NCBI GenBank assembly: GCA_913031555.1
Contig: CAJWDO010000077.1
Span: 1 to 7,355, forward strand
Source: an uncultured Alphaproteobacteria bacterium
GTDB lineage: Bacteria > Pseudomonadota > Alphaproteobacteria > Puniceispirillales > Puniceispirillaceae
Length of the DNA: 7,355 bases
Direction of reading: 5' to 3'
The notes beneath the pieces are model-generated. The model worked only from the letters and a program-made list of their open reading frames with translations, was not told the origin of the DNA and ran no database searches. A program made the translations under genes and the position numbers. Shown piece after piece: positions 1 through 5,664 of the stretch. Each line of letters starts with the position of its first letter. Positions within the stretch are counted from its first letter, which is position 1.

Positions 1-1
1 C

Positions 2-1249
2 TGCGCCGACCAGATGTCTGGACAGCGTATGCTGAGAATGTTGCAGGGGGATGTCGGGTCGGGCAAGACGATGGTGGCGCTGTTCGCCATGCTTCACGCT
101 GTTGAATCCGGCACCCAGGCGGCGCTTCTGGCACCAACCGAAGTGCTGGCGCGCCAGCATCACTCCACCATCAACGCCTTTCTGGCGCCGCTCGGCATGG
201 AGGCACGGTTGCTTCTTGGTCAGGGGCGTGGCGGCGACCGCAAATCCGTTATCAGCGACCTTGCTGACGGTACGGCGCAGATTGTCATCGGAACGCACGC
301 TCTGATCTCCGAAGGCGTGACCTATCATGATCTGGGCCTTGCCGTGGTCGATGAGCAGCACCGCTTTGGCGTGCGCCAACGGATCCTTCTTGGACAGAAG
401 GGACAGGGCGTCGACGTCATTGTGATGACGGCGACGCCGATCCCGCGTTCACTGGCGATGACTGCCTATGGAGATCTCAACCAGTCACGGCTTGACGAGA
501 AACCCGCCGGACGGTTGCCGATCGACACGCGCGCATTGCCGTTGGACAGGCTTGGCGATGTTGTCGCGCGGCTGCGGGCCGCGCTGGCAGCAGGGCGGCG
601 CGCCTACTGGATCTGTCCGCTTGTGGAGGAATCGGAAAAAATTGACGTCGCCGCCGCCGAGGACCGCTACGCGGCGCTGGCAAATGCCCTTCCCGGCATC
701 AATGTCGCGCTTGCACATGGCAAGATGAAAGCCGCCGAGCGCGACGACGCCATGCAAAGATTTCGTAGCGGCGAGGCACAATTGCTGGTGGCGACGACGG
801 TTGTCGAGGTCGGGGTCGATGTTCCGGAGGCCAGCGTCATCATCATCGAACATGCCGAGAGGTTTGGTTTGGCTCAGCTTCACCAGCTTCGCGGGCGCGT
901 CGGCAGAAGCGACACCGCGTCATCCTGCCTGTTGCTGTATCAGGGCCGTCTGTCCGAGACAGCAACGGCACGGCTTGATGTGATGCGGGAGACAAATGAC
1001 GGGTTTGTCATCGCCGAGCGTGATCTGGAACTTCGCGGACCCGGCGAATTTCTCGGCCAGCGGCAGTCCGGTGTGCCTGAATTCGCCATCGCCGATCTGG
1101 CGGCGCATCAGGATTTGCTGGCGCTGGCGCGTGAGGTGGCGCGCGGCATGATCGGACCCGACAGTCAACCTGTCGACAAGGCGCAATGCGATCTGTTGCT
1201 GAGCCTGTTTGAGCGCGACAGCGCCGTCAGGTTTCTGGCCTCGGGCTAA
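2..1249 (+). CDS. recG: ATP-dependent DNA helicase RecG, C-terminal part (5' end cut by window edge)
   Basis: RecG is a double-stranded-DNA translocase that remodels stalled replication forks and branched recombination intermediates. The frame is open to the left edge, and the residues before the first ATG (position 14) already match RecG, so that ATG is internal. Counting residues from it, the superfamily 2 motifs are all present: Walker A GDVGSGKT (12-19), Ia APTEVLARQH (40-49), DEQH box (113-116), III TATPIPRSLAMT (139-150), motif V around TTVVEVGVDVPEAS (261-274) and VI QLRGRVGR (291-298). The RGPGEFLGQRQSG segment (341-353) after motif VI belongs to the RecG translocation (TRG) region. 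Compared with E. coli RecG (693 residues), roughly the first 280 residues, including the wedge domain that splits the fork, lie outside the window. No truncation or frameshift is visible in the part shown. It meets the DUF502 gene tail to tail. Confidence 0.96.
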   Translation, partial: CADQMSGQRMLRMLQGDVGSGKTMVALFAMLHAVESGTQAALLAPTEVLARQHHSTINAFLAPLGMEARLLLGQGRGGDRKSVISDLADGTAQIVIGTHALISEGVTYHDLGLAVVDEQHRFGVRQRILLGQKGQGVDVIVMTATPIPRSLAMTAYGDLNQSRLDEKPAGRLPIDTRALPLDRLGDVVARLRAALAAGRRAYWICPLVEESEKIDVAAAEDRYAALANALPGINVALAHGKMKAAERDDAMQRFRSGEAQLLVATTVVEVGVDVPEASVIIIEHAERFGLAQLHQLRGRVGRSDTASSCLLLYQGRLSETATARLDVMRETNDGFVIAERDLELRGPGEFLGQRQSGVPEFAIADLAAHQDLLALAREVARGMIGPDSQPVDKAQCDLLLSLFERDSAVRFLASG

Positions 1250-2061
1250 TCGGACTTGCCAGCGCCTCCTGCTTTGGCAGCCCGCCCCTTTTTTGCGGGA
1301 CGTTTTGTGGCGGGACGTTTTGTGGCGGTCTTCTTGACCTGTGTCCGGCCAGCAGCTTTCGCACCGGCCTTCGTCTTGGCCTTCGTCTTGGCCTTGGCCT
1401 TTGTCTTGGCGGCACTCTTGCCGTTTTCCGGGGGGTGGACAATGCCGCCGGAGACGACAAGCTTCACTGCATCCTCAACCGACATTTCAAGATAGATGAT
1501 CTCGTCACGCGGGCAGAACAGCAGGAAACCCGAGGTCGGGTTCGGCGTCGTCGGGATGAAGACGTTCACCATCTCGATATCGATATGTTCGGCCACCTCG
1601 CCTCTGGTGCCGCCTGTGACAAACCCGATCACCCACAGCCCGCGCCGCGGATATTCGACCAGCACCGCATCGCGAAAAGCATCCGACTGCGTCGAGATCA
1701 CCGTTTCGAGGATCTGTTTGCTGGCACCGTAGATCGACCGCACGATCGGCATGCGGCTGAGAATTGATTCGCCAAGCCGAATGATCCAGCGGCCAAGAAA
1801 GCCCGCCGCGATGGCACCGATCACGGTGATCAGCATCAGGCCGATGATAAGGCCGGCGCCGGGGATGTTGGCAAAGACAAGCTGGTTGAACCCGGGAAGG
1901 ATACTTGCCACCTGCCCGTCGATCAGCTCGATGGCAGCCCAGGTGATATAAACCGTCAGCAGAACCGGCGCGGTGACAAGAAGTCCGGTCAGAAACCAGG
2001 ACCGCAGACGTCCAAGAACGCCGGGGCGTTTCACCGGTGTTTCTCCGGATGCATCGGGCAT
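1246..2061 (-). CDS. DUF502 (COV-type) inner-membrane protein with Lys/Ala-rich tail
   Basis: This 271-residue protein belongs to the DUF502 family, whose plant members include COV1 and its relatives; the bacterial function is not established. Two hydrophobic membrane segments are visible, at about residues 21-47 and 66-91. They are followed by the family-typical SRMPIVRSIYGASKQ (102-116) and a soluble domain with FIPTTPNPTSGFLLFCPRDE (168-187). From about residue 213 to the end the protein becomes a low-complexity tail of Lys, Ala, Thr and Arg that resembles histone-H1-like tails. This tail is an addition to the conserved core and is encoded by short tandem repeats. The ATG at 2059-2061 has AAGGA (+ strand 2069-2073) seven bases upstream, which supports this start. 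Its TAG stop overlaps the recG stop. A candidate promoter lies about 50 bases upstream. Family assignment is firm; role unknown. Confidence 0.9.
   Translation of the reverse strand: MPDASGETPVKRPGVLGRLRSWFLTGLLVTAPVLLTVYITWAAIELIDGQVASILPGFNQLVFANIPGAGLIIGLMLITVIGAIAAGFLGRWIIRLGESILSRMPIVRSIYGASKQILETVISTQSDAFRDAVLVEYPRRGLWVIGFVTGGTRGEVAEHIDIEMVNVFIPTTPNPTSGFLLFCPRDEIIYLEMSVEDAVKLVVSGGIVHPPENGKSAAKTKAKAKTKAKTKAGAKAAGRTQVKKTATKRPATKRPAKKGRAAKAGGAGKSD
1295..1324. repeat. Two perfect copies of a 15-bp tandem repeat in the DUF502 tail
   Basis: The unit GCGGGACGTTTTGTG occurs at 1295-1309 and again at 1310-1324 without mismatch. Read on the minus strand it encodes the repeated TKRPA peptide near the protein's C-terminus. 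An exact DNA copy, not just a similar peptide, suggests recent duplication by slippage. Confidence 0.9.
1366..1407. repeat. 12-bp tandem repeat coding the KTKAKTKA tract
   Basis: GGCCTTCGTCTT is present at 1366-1377 and 1378-1389. A partial unit GGCCTT follows at 1390-1395, then a variant GGCCTTTGTCTT at 1396-1407. On the minus strand this encodes alternating Lys-Thr-Lys-Ala. The array keeps the frame because the unit is a multiple of three, so copy number may vary between strains without breaking the protein. Confidence 0.85.
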
Positions 2062-2111
2062 GTCAAAGTCCTTATCAATGGAATGGTGGCGTCGATGGGC
2101 CGTCGCATTCG

Positions 2112-2140
2112 ATAATGCTGAGAAATGTCATTTCACGCAA
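2112..2140 (-). promoter_or_regulatory. Candidate sigma70-type promoter for the DUF502 gene
   Basis: On the minus strand TTGCGT (+ strand 2135-2140) and CATTAT (2112-2117) are separated by 17 bases, giving fair matches to the -35 and -10 consensus. The predicted start of transcription would lie about 44 bases before the ATG, leaving room for the AAGGA ribosome site. The spacer contains an inverted repeat, listed separately. The prediction rests only on consensus matching. Confidence 0.3.
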
Positions 2141-2150
2141 GGGAATGACA
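2122..2150. promoter_or_regulatory. Cluster of three GRAATGWCA motifs, possible operator
   Basis: The perfect dyad GAAATG-T-CATTTC (2122-2134) overlaps a second inverted repeat, TGTCATT (2126-2132) with AATGACA (2144-2150). Read as a nine-base motif GRAATGWCA, there are three copies: forward at 2122-2130, reverse at 2126-2134 and forward at 2142-2150. The two forward copies are offset by 20 bases, about two helical turns. The dyad sits exactly between the -35 and -10 of the candidate DUF502 promoter and just upstream of the candidate mazG promoter, as expected for a regulator binding site. No known regulator's site was recognised. Confidence 0.35.
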
Positions 2151-2168
2151 CGATATCTGCCAGCATGA

Positions 2169-2197
2169 TTGCGGCCCCTCGCCAAACAGGCCAGAAT
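2169..2197 (+). promoter_or_regulatory. Weak candidate promoter for mazG
   Basis: TTGCGG (2169-2174) and CAGAAT (2192-2197) are spaced by 17 bases and lie 32 bases before the mazG ATG. Both hexamers match the sigma70 consensus only partly, so this is a suggestion based on position in a divergent intergenic region. Confidence 0.2.
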
Positions 2198-2229
2198 ATC
2201 GCGACGTCACCAACAGGGTTTTCACGCCA

Positions 2230-3051
2230 ATGTCAGCCAGCCAGACACGATCCTCCGCCTCTGAGATACTTGAACAGCTTGACCGGATTATCGAGATCAT
2301 GCGCTGCCTGCGCGATCCCGAGACAGGTTGCCCCTGGGATGTGGAGCAGGATTTTGCCACCATCGCGCCGTATACAATCGAAGAGGCGTATGAAGTTGCC
2401 GACGCTATCCAGCGCGGCGATGTGGATGACATCCGCGATGAGCTTGGCGATTTGCTGCTGCAGGTGGTGTTTCATGCCCGTATTGCCGAAGAGGCGGGCC
2501 TGTTCACACTTGCCGATGTGGCACGGGGAATCTCCGACAAGATGATCGACCGACACCCGCATGTCTTCGGTGATGAAACACGGCCCGAAGCCGCCCAGCA
2601 AAGCCGAAGGTGGGAAGATATCAAGGCGGCCGAACGGGAACGCCGCGGGCAAACCGGGGTGCTGGATGATGTCGCCGCCGGCCTGCCCCCGATGCTGCGG
2701 GCACTGAAACTTCAGAAACGCGCCGCGCGGGTCGGGTTTGATTGGCCGGATATCGACCGGGTGATCGACAAGCTGCATGAGGAAACAGCGGAACTCCGCG
2801 ACGAACTTGCCCGGAAGTCGGTGGATATGGCGAAAGTCGAGGACGAGGTCGGTGATGTTCTTTTCGTCGCTGTCAATCTGGCACGGCAGGCCGGCGTCGA
2901 TCCGGAAACCGCCCTGATGACCTGCAATGCCAAGTTCGAAAAAAGGTTCAGATATATTGAGCAACAAGTTGAAAATAATGGAAAAAATATAAAGGAAACA
3001 TCTCTGGAAGAGATGGAAATGCACTGGCAGGCGGCAAAATCAGCCCTGTAA
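2230..3051 (+). CDS. mazG: Nucleoside triphosphate pyrophosphohydrolase MazG
   Basis: MazG hydrolyses (d)NTPs to the monophosphate and pyrophosphate in the cytosol, clearing non-canonical nucleotides and, in E. coli, affecting ppGpp levels. The 273-residue length fits the two-domain family (263 in E. coli). The N-terminal domain shows LRDPETGCPWDVEQ (27-40), TIAPYT (44-49), the EExxE metal-binding motif at E51, E52 and E55, and ELGD (71-74). The C-terminal domain repeats this with E164, E165 and E168 and with DEVGD (185-189), so both copies of the metal-binding motifs are intact. The ATG at 2230 has only a weak ribosome site (AGGG at 2215-2218), but the next ATG would trim the conserved first helix. 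Residues from about 238 to 257 are coded by a markedly AT-rich stretch that also holds the antisense hairpin. The gene converges on the phosphatase gene with 27 bases between stops. Confidence 0.96.
   Translation: MSASQTRSSASEILEQLDRIIEIMRCLRDPETGCPWDVEQDFATIAPYTIEEAYEVADAIQRGDVDDIRDELGDLLLQVVFHARIAEEAGLFTLADVARGISDKMIDRHPHVFGDETRPEAAQQSRRWEDIKAAERERRGQTGVLDDVAAGLPPMLRALKLQKRAARVGFDWPDIDRVIDKLHEETAELRDELARKSVDMAKVEDEVGDVLFVAVNLARQAGVDPETALMTCNAKFEKRFRYIEQQVENNGKNIKETSLEEMEMHWQAAKSAL
2980..3015 (-). terminator. Rho-independent-type terminator of the hfq/phosphatase run, inside mazG
   Basis: Read on the minus strand, CATCTCT (3015-3009), a TCC loop (3008-3006) and AGAGATG (3005-2999) form a perfect 7-bp hairpin. 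A T-rich tract follows at 2998-2980, with 14 T in 19 bases. It lies 64 bases beyond the TAG of the phosphatase gene and is the only hairpin-plus-U structure seen downstream of that minus-strand run. The stem is short with a three-base loop, so efficiency may be modest. On the plus strand no U tract follows, so it would not end mazG transcripts. Confidence 0.5.
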
Positions 3052-3078
3052 ACGTACCTGGACGCTCCAAGACGCACG

Positions 3079-3900
3079 CTACAGCCAGACCCGTTCCCGA
3101 AGCGATGTCCAAGCCTGTCTGTCAGGCGCAATCATGAAGCCCCGTTCATAATCCGCGTTGAACGCCGCGCCATCATCGATCATCGCGGCGTGCGCGCCAG
3201 CCTCGCGACACAACAGATCAACCGGCGCATGGTCCCAGGGCGTGCAAAGCGAATGCAACATGAAATGCTGCCGCCCGCTGGCGATTTCCGTTCCCATGAT
3301 GCCGCTGCTGCCGGCAAACCAGCGCCCAGGCAGGTTACGAAGGCGCTCACGAAGGATGTCACGGCGCGGCTGTTCCACCGCCAGAACATTGGCACTGCCG
3401 GTCATATCGTCTGTATGCCATGCCCGCGACGCAAGACTGAGCCGCTGGCTGCCGTCATCGTTCGTGACAATCGCACCATGCCCGGCCATCGCCGAATAGA
3501 GATTGTTCTGCAGAGGTACATAGATCCAGCTACGAACCGGCCGCCCCGCCTCCAACAGCGCCACCATGCAGCAGAATCTGTCATTACCTTTCACAAAATT
3601 GCCTGTCCCGTCGACCGGATCGATGGTCCACGCCACGGGCGCGGCGGCACGACTGCGAATATCAGGGTCCGCTGCGCAGGCCTCTTCGCCAATCACCTCA
3701 CCATTAATCAGATCGGGAAGCCTCGGCGTGAGAAAAATTTCCGCCTCGCGGTCTGCAATGGTCACAAGATCGGTCGGGCTGGACTTCTCCTCGACCTCAT
3801 CCTGCCGCAACCGGCCATAGCGCGGCATGATGAAACGCGCGCATGCCTCTTGCAGCAGCGCGGCGACGGCGTCATCAAGATCATCCGGGAAATGCGTCAC
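3079..3900 (-). CDS. Inositol-monophosphatase-family phosphatase
   Basis: This is a 273-residue member of the Mg2+-dependent, lithium-sensitive-type phosphatase superfamily (inositol monophosphatase, SuhB, CysQ, HisN). Visible signatures are SPTDLVTIAD (41-50), GEE (71-73), the metal-binding DPVDGTGNF (94-102) and WDHAPVDLLCREAG (222-235). E72, D94, D97 and D223 correspond to metal ligands E70, D90, D93 and D220 of human IMPA1, so it should be active. The substrate cannot be read from the sequence; inositol phosphate, histidinol phosphate and 3'-phosphoadenosine phosphates are all handled in this family. The start is a GTG at 3898-3900, because no ATG lies upstream in frame before the hfq stop and the next Met (residue 25) would remove the first helix. 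It begins 15 bases after hfq, so probably shares its transcript. No strong ribosome site is visible. Confidence 0.92.
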   Translation of the reverse strand: MTHFPDDLDDAVAALLQEACARFIMPRYGRLRQDEVEEKSSPTDLVTIADREAEIFLTPRLPDLINGEVIGEEACAADPDIRSRAAAPVAWTIDPVDGTGNFVKGNDRFCCMVALLEAGRPVRSWIYVPLQNNLYSAMAGHGAIVTNDDGSQRLSLASRAWHTDDMTGSANVLAVEQPRRDILRERLRNLPGRWFAGSSGIMGTEIASGRQHFMLHSLCTPWDHAPVDLLCREAGAHAAMIDDGAAFNADYERGFMIAPDRQAWTSLRERVWL

Positions 3901-3915
3901 AGAAACAGGAACCCG

Positions 3916-4182
3916 TTACTCACCATCCAGCTCAGCGACGGCGTGCGCATCGTCAAGCTCCTGAAGCTGGATTGGCGCCATTGGCATGATTGTCGAGATG
4001 GCATGCTTGTAGACAAGCTGCACATGCTGGTCACGCTTCAGCAGGATCGAGAAATTGTCAAACCAGGTGATGATCCCCTGGAGCTTCACTCCATTGACGA
4101 GGAACACGGTAACGGATGCGTGGGATTTGCGGACATTGTTCAGAAACAGTTCCTGAAGGTTCCGGCTCTTATCATTGGCCAT
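3916..4182 (-). CDS. hfq: RNA chaperone Hfq
   Basis: Hfq forms a hexameric ring that pairs small RNAs with target mRNAs. The 88-residue protein carries the Sm1 core (LVNGVKLQGIITWFDNFSILLK, residues 28-49 in outline) and the diagnostic Sm2 motif YKHAIST (58-64). By alignment with E. coli Hfq, proximal-face residues Q10, F44, K59 and H60 are conserved (Q8, F42, K56 and H57). The lateral rim is R18-K19 in place of R16-R17, and distal Tyr25 is Phe27. The C-terminal tail after the core is short and acidic, much shorter than in E. coli. The ATG is fixed by a perfect AGGAGG (+ strand 4190-4195) seven bases upstream. It follows trkA after 102 bases and precedes the phosphatase by 15. Confidence 0.97.
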   Translation of the reverse strand: MANDKSRNLQELFLNNVRKSHASVTVFLVNGVKLQGIITWFDNFSILLKRDQHVQLVYKHAISTIMPMAPIQLQELDDAHAVAELDGE

Positions 4183-4284
4183 TGATTATCCTCCTGAATG
4201 CAGTCTAGCCGGAACAGCATCACCGCACAACGTCGCGCTGCAGATCGGGACCGACAAAATGCCAACAATATGCCGGCAACGGGA
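4183..4284. other. trkA-hfq spacer, likely leader of hfq
   Basis: This is the longest gap inside the minus-strand gene run. It holds the strong hfq ribosome site. The only promoter-like pair found (TTGTGC at 4225-4230 and TAGACT at 4202-4207 on the minus strand) would start transcription on top of the ribosome site and is not convincing. No convincing terminator hairpin was seen, so read-through from trkA into hfq is plausible. Confidence 0.4.
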
Positions 4285-5664
4285 TCAGAAGAAATCGAGA
4301 CGCACCGACAGCAGTTTTTCGACAATCGGGATTCGGCCGCGGGCGGCAAAGATGGCCACCGTATCGCCAGCCTCGATCACGGTATCACCACGAACCGCCA
4401 TGACCTCGTCCCCCCGCATGATGCCGCCGATGGCCACACCCTTTGGAATTTTCGCTTCACGAAGCGATTTACCGACAAGAAGCGAGGATGGCAGTGCTTC
4501 CGCCTCAATCACCTCGCCAAGATCCTCGACCACCGGGTGAACATCGCGGATTTTGCCGCGCCTTACATGCTCAAGAATCGAGGATACGGTGATCTGCGAC
4601 GGATTGATCACAGCGTCAACGCCAAGCGCCGACACCAGTGGGATGAAACCCGGCGTGTTGACCAGCGCCACTGCATGCATGGCGCCATTTCGTTTGGCCA
4701 GCAGCGCCGACAGGATATTGACCTCGTCATCATCGGTCACCGACACAAAGGTTTCCGTTGTGTGAACCCCGGCTTCCGCCAGAATACCACTGTCCAACGC
4801 GTCACCATTCAGTACACCGCTGCCACGCAGTCCCTCGGCAAGGGTGTGCGCGCGTGCAGGATCCTTCTCGATAATTTGGACCTGCGTATTCTCGAAATTC
4901 GCCTCGATTCTGGTGGCCAGCATCTGGCCAATCGCCCCACCACCGGCGATGACGACCGAACGTGCTTCGGGCTCTTCATGCGCAAAGGTCGCCATGGCGC
5001 GGCTCAGATGTGCCGCATCACAGACGAAATAGACACGATCACCGGCCGCCATCATTTCCGCACCGTCGCGTGGCAGAGACAATTTACCATCGCGGATGAT
5101 GGCAAGAATGGTCATCGACAGATCAGGAAACAGATTGGTCAGGTGACGGATCGGCGTGTCGAGGATCGGGCTTTCATCGGTACATTGCACACCGACAAGA
5201 TTCATCCTGCCTCCACACATATCCTTGACGTCGAATGCGCCCGGAACCCGGATCTGGTTGCCGACCGCGGCGGACACCTCGGCCTCGGGCGAGATGATAT
5301 GGTCAATCGGCAATTGATCCGGTGAATAGAGATCACCATAGATCGGGTCCAGATAGGGTTGGTGACGTATTCGCGCGATCTTAACCGGGGTGTTGAAAAT
5401 CGTGTGCGCCACCTGACAGGCGACCATGTTGATCTCGTCGGATTCGGTCACCGCGATCAAAAGCTCGGCATCGCGCGCACCAGCCTCGGACAGAATGTCG
5501 GGATAGGAGGCCGTGCCAACAACACCGTGAACATCGACCTGATCGGTCACGCGCTGGATTTTCTCCGCCGACGCGTCGATGACCGTCACGTCATTGTGTT
5601 CTTCCGCCAGATACGCGGCGATCCCGGCGCCAACAAGGCCAGCACCGCAAATAACGATTTTCAT
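4285..5664 (-). CDS. trkA: Trk potassium uptake NAD-binding protein TrkA
   Basis: TrkA is the cytosolic regulatory subunit that binds NAD(H)/ATP and gates the TrkH/TrkG potassium channel at the inner membrane. The 459-residue length matches full-length TrkA, with two tandem RCK units. The first Rossmann fold starts with ICGAGLVGAGIA (5-16) and has an acidic residue at the end of its second strand (VID, D30). The second starts at VVIAGGGAIGQML (237-249), with the acidic residue at E266. Each is followed by an RCK_C domain, at about 146-225 and 370-455. The ATG overlaps the ntrX stop in an ATGA (5661-5664), which points to translational coupling, with GGTGGAG just upstream as ribosome site. No membrane partner gene (trkH/trkG) is in the window. 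Confidence 0.97.
   Translation of the reverse strand: MKIVICGAGLVGAGIAAYLAEEHNDVTVIDASAEKIQRVTDQVDVHGVVGTASYPDILSEAGARDAELLIAVTESDEINMVACQVAHTIFNTPVKIARIRHQPYLDPIYGDLYSPDQLPIDHIISPEAEVSAAVGNQIRVPGAFDVKDMCGGRMNLVGVQCTDESPILDTPIRHLTNLFPDLSMTILAIIRDGKLSLPRDGAEMMAAGDRVYFVCDAAHLSRAMATFAHEEPEARSVVIAGGGAIGQMLATRIEANFENTQVQIIEKDPARAHTLAEGLRGSGVLNGDALDSGILAEAGVHTTETFVSVTDDDEVNILSALLAKRNGAMHAVALVNTPGFIPLVSALGVDAVINPSQITVSSILEHVRRGKIRDVHPVVEDLGEVIEAEALPSSLLVGKSLREAKIPKGVAIGGIMRGDEVMAVRGDTVIEAGDTVAIFAARGRIPIVEKLLSVRLDFF

Noticed and set aside
1257..1299. Short inverted repeats (TGCCA/TGGCA, CCCGC/GCGGG) with a T6 run just after the recG stop, as a recG terminator.
   Set aside because: The T run lies either nine bases after one stem or inside the loop of the other, so neither has the stem-then-U order of an intrinsic terminator.
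1973..2545. Plus-strand open frame crossing the DUF502 start, the intergenic region and mazG.
   Set aside because: It overlaps the divergent promoter region and the mazG frame, and its translation shows no recognisable family.
3113..3127. GCCTG-TCTGT-CAGGC hairpin downstream of the mazG stop as its terminator.
   Set aside because: The stem is only 5 bp and no U-rich tract follows on the plus strand; it is inside the phosphatase coding region.
4102..4104. Phe27 of Hfq in place of the distal-face Tyr25 of E. coli.
   Set aside because: A Phe at this place is, as I recall, common in alphaproteobacterial Hfq and conserves the aromatic side chain.
4202..4230. TTGTGC and TAGACT, 17 bases apart on the minus strand before hfq, as an hfq promoter.
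   Set aside because: The predicted transcription start falls on the AGGAGG ribosome site at 4190-4195, and the -35 matches only half of the consensus.
3190..5325. Long plus-strand open frames opposite the phosphatase, hfq and trkA genes (for example 3190-4185 and 4198-5325).
   Set aside because: They are antisense shadows of well-conserved genes in GC-rich DNA, rich in Arg and His with no family features.
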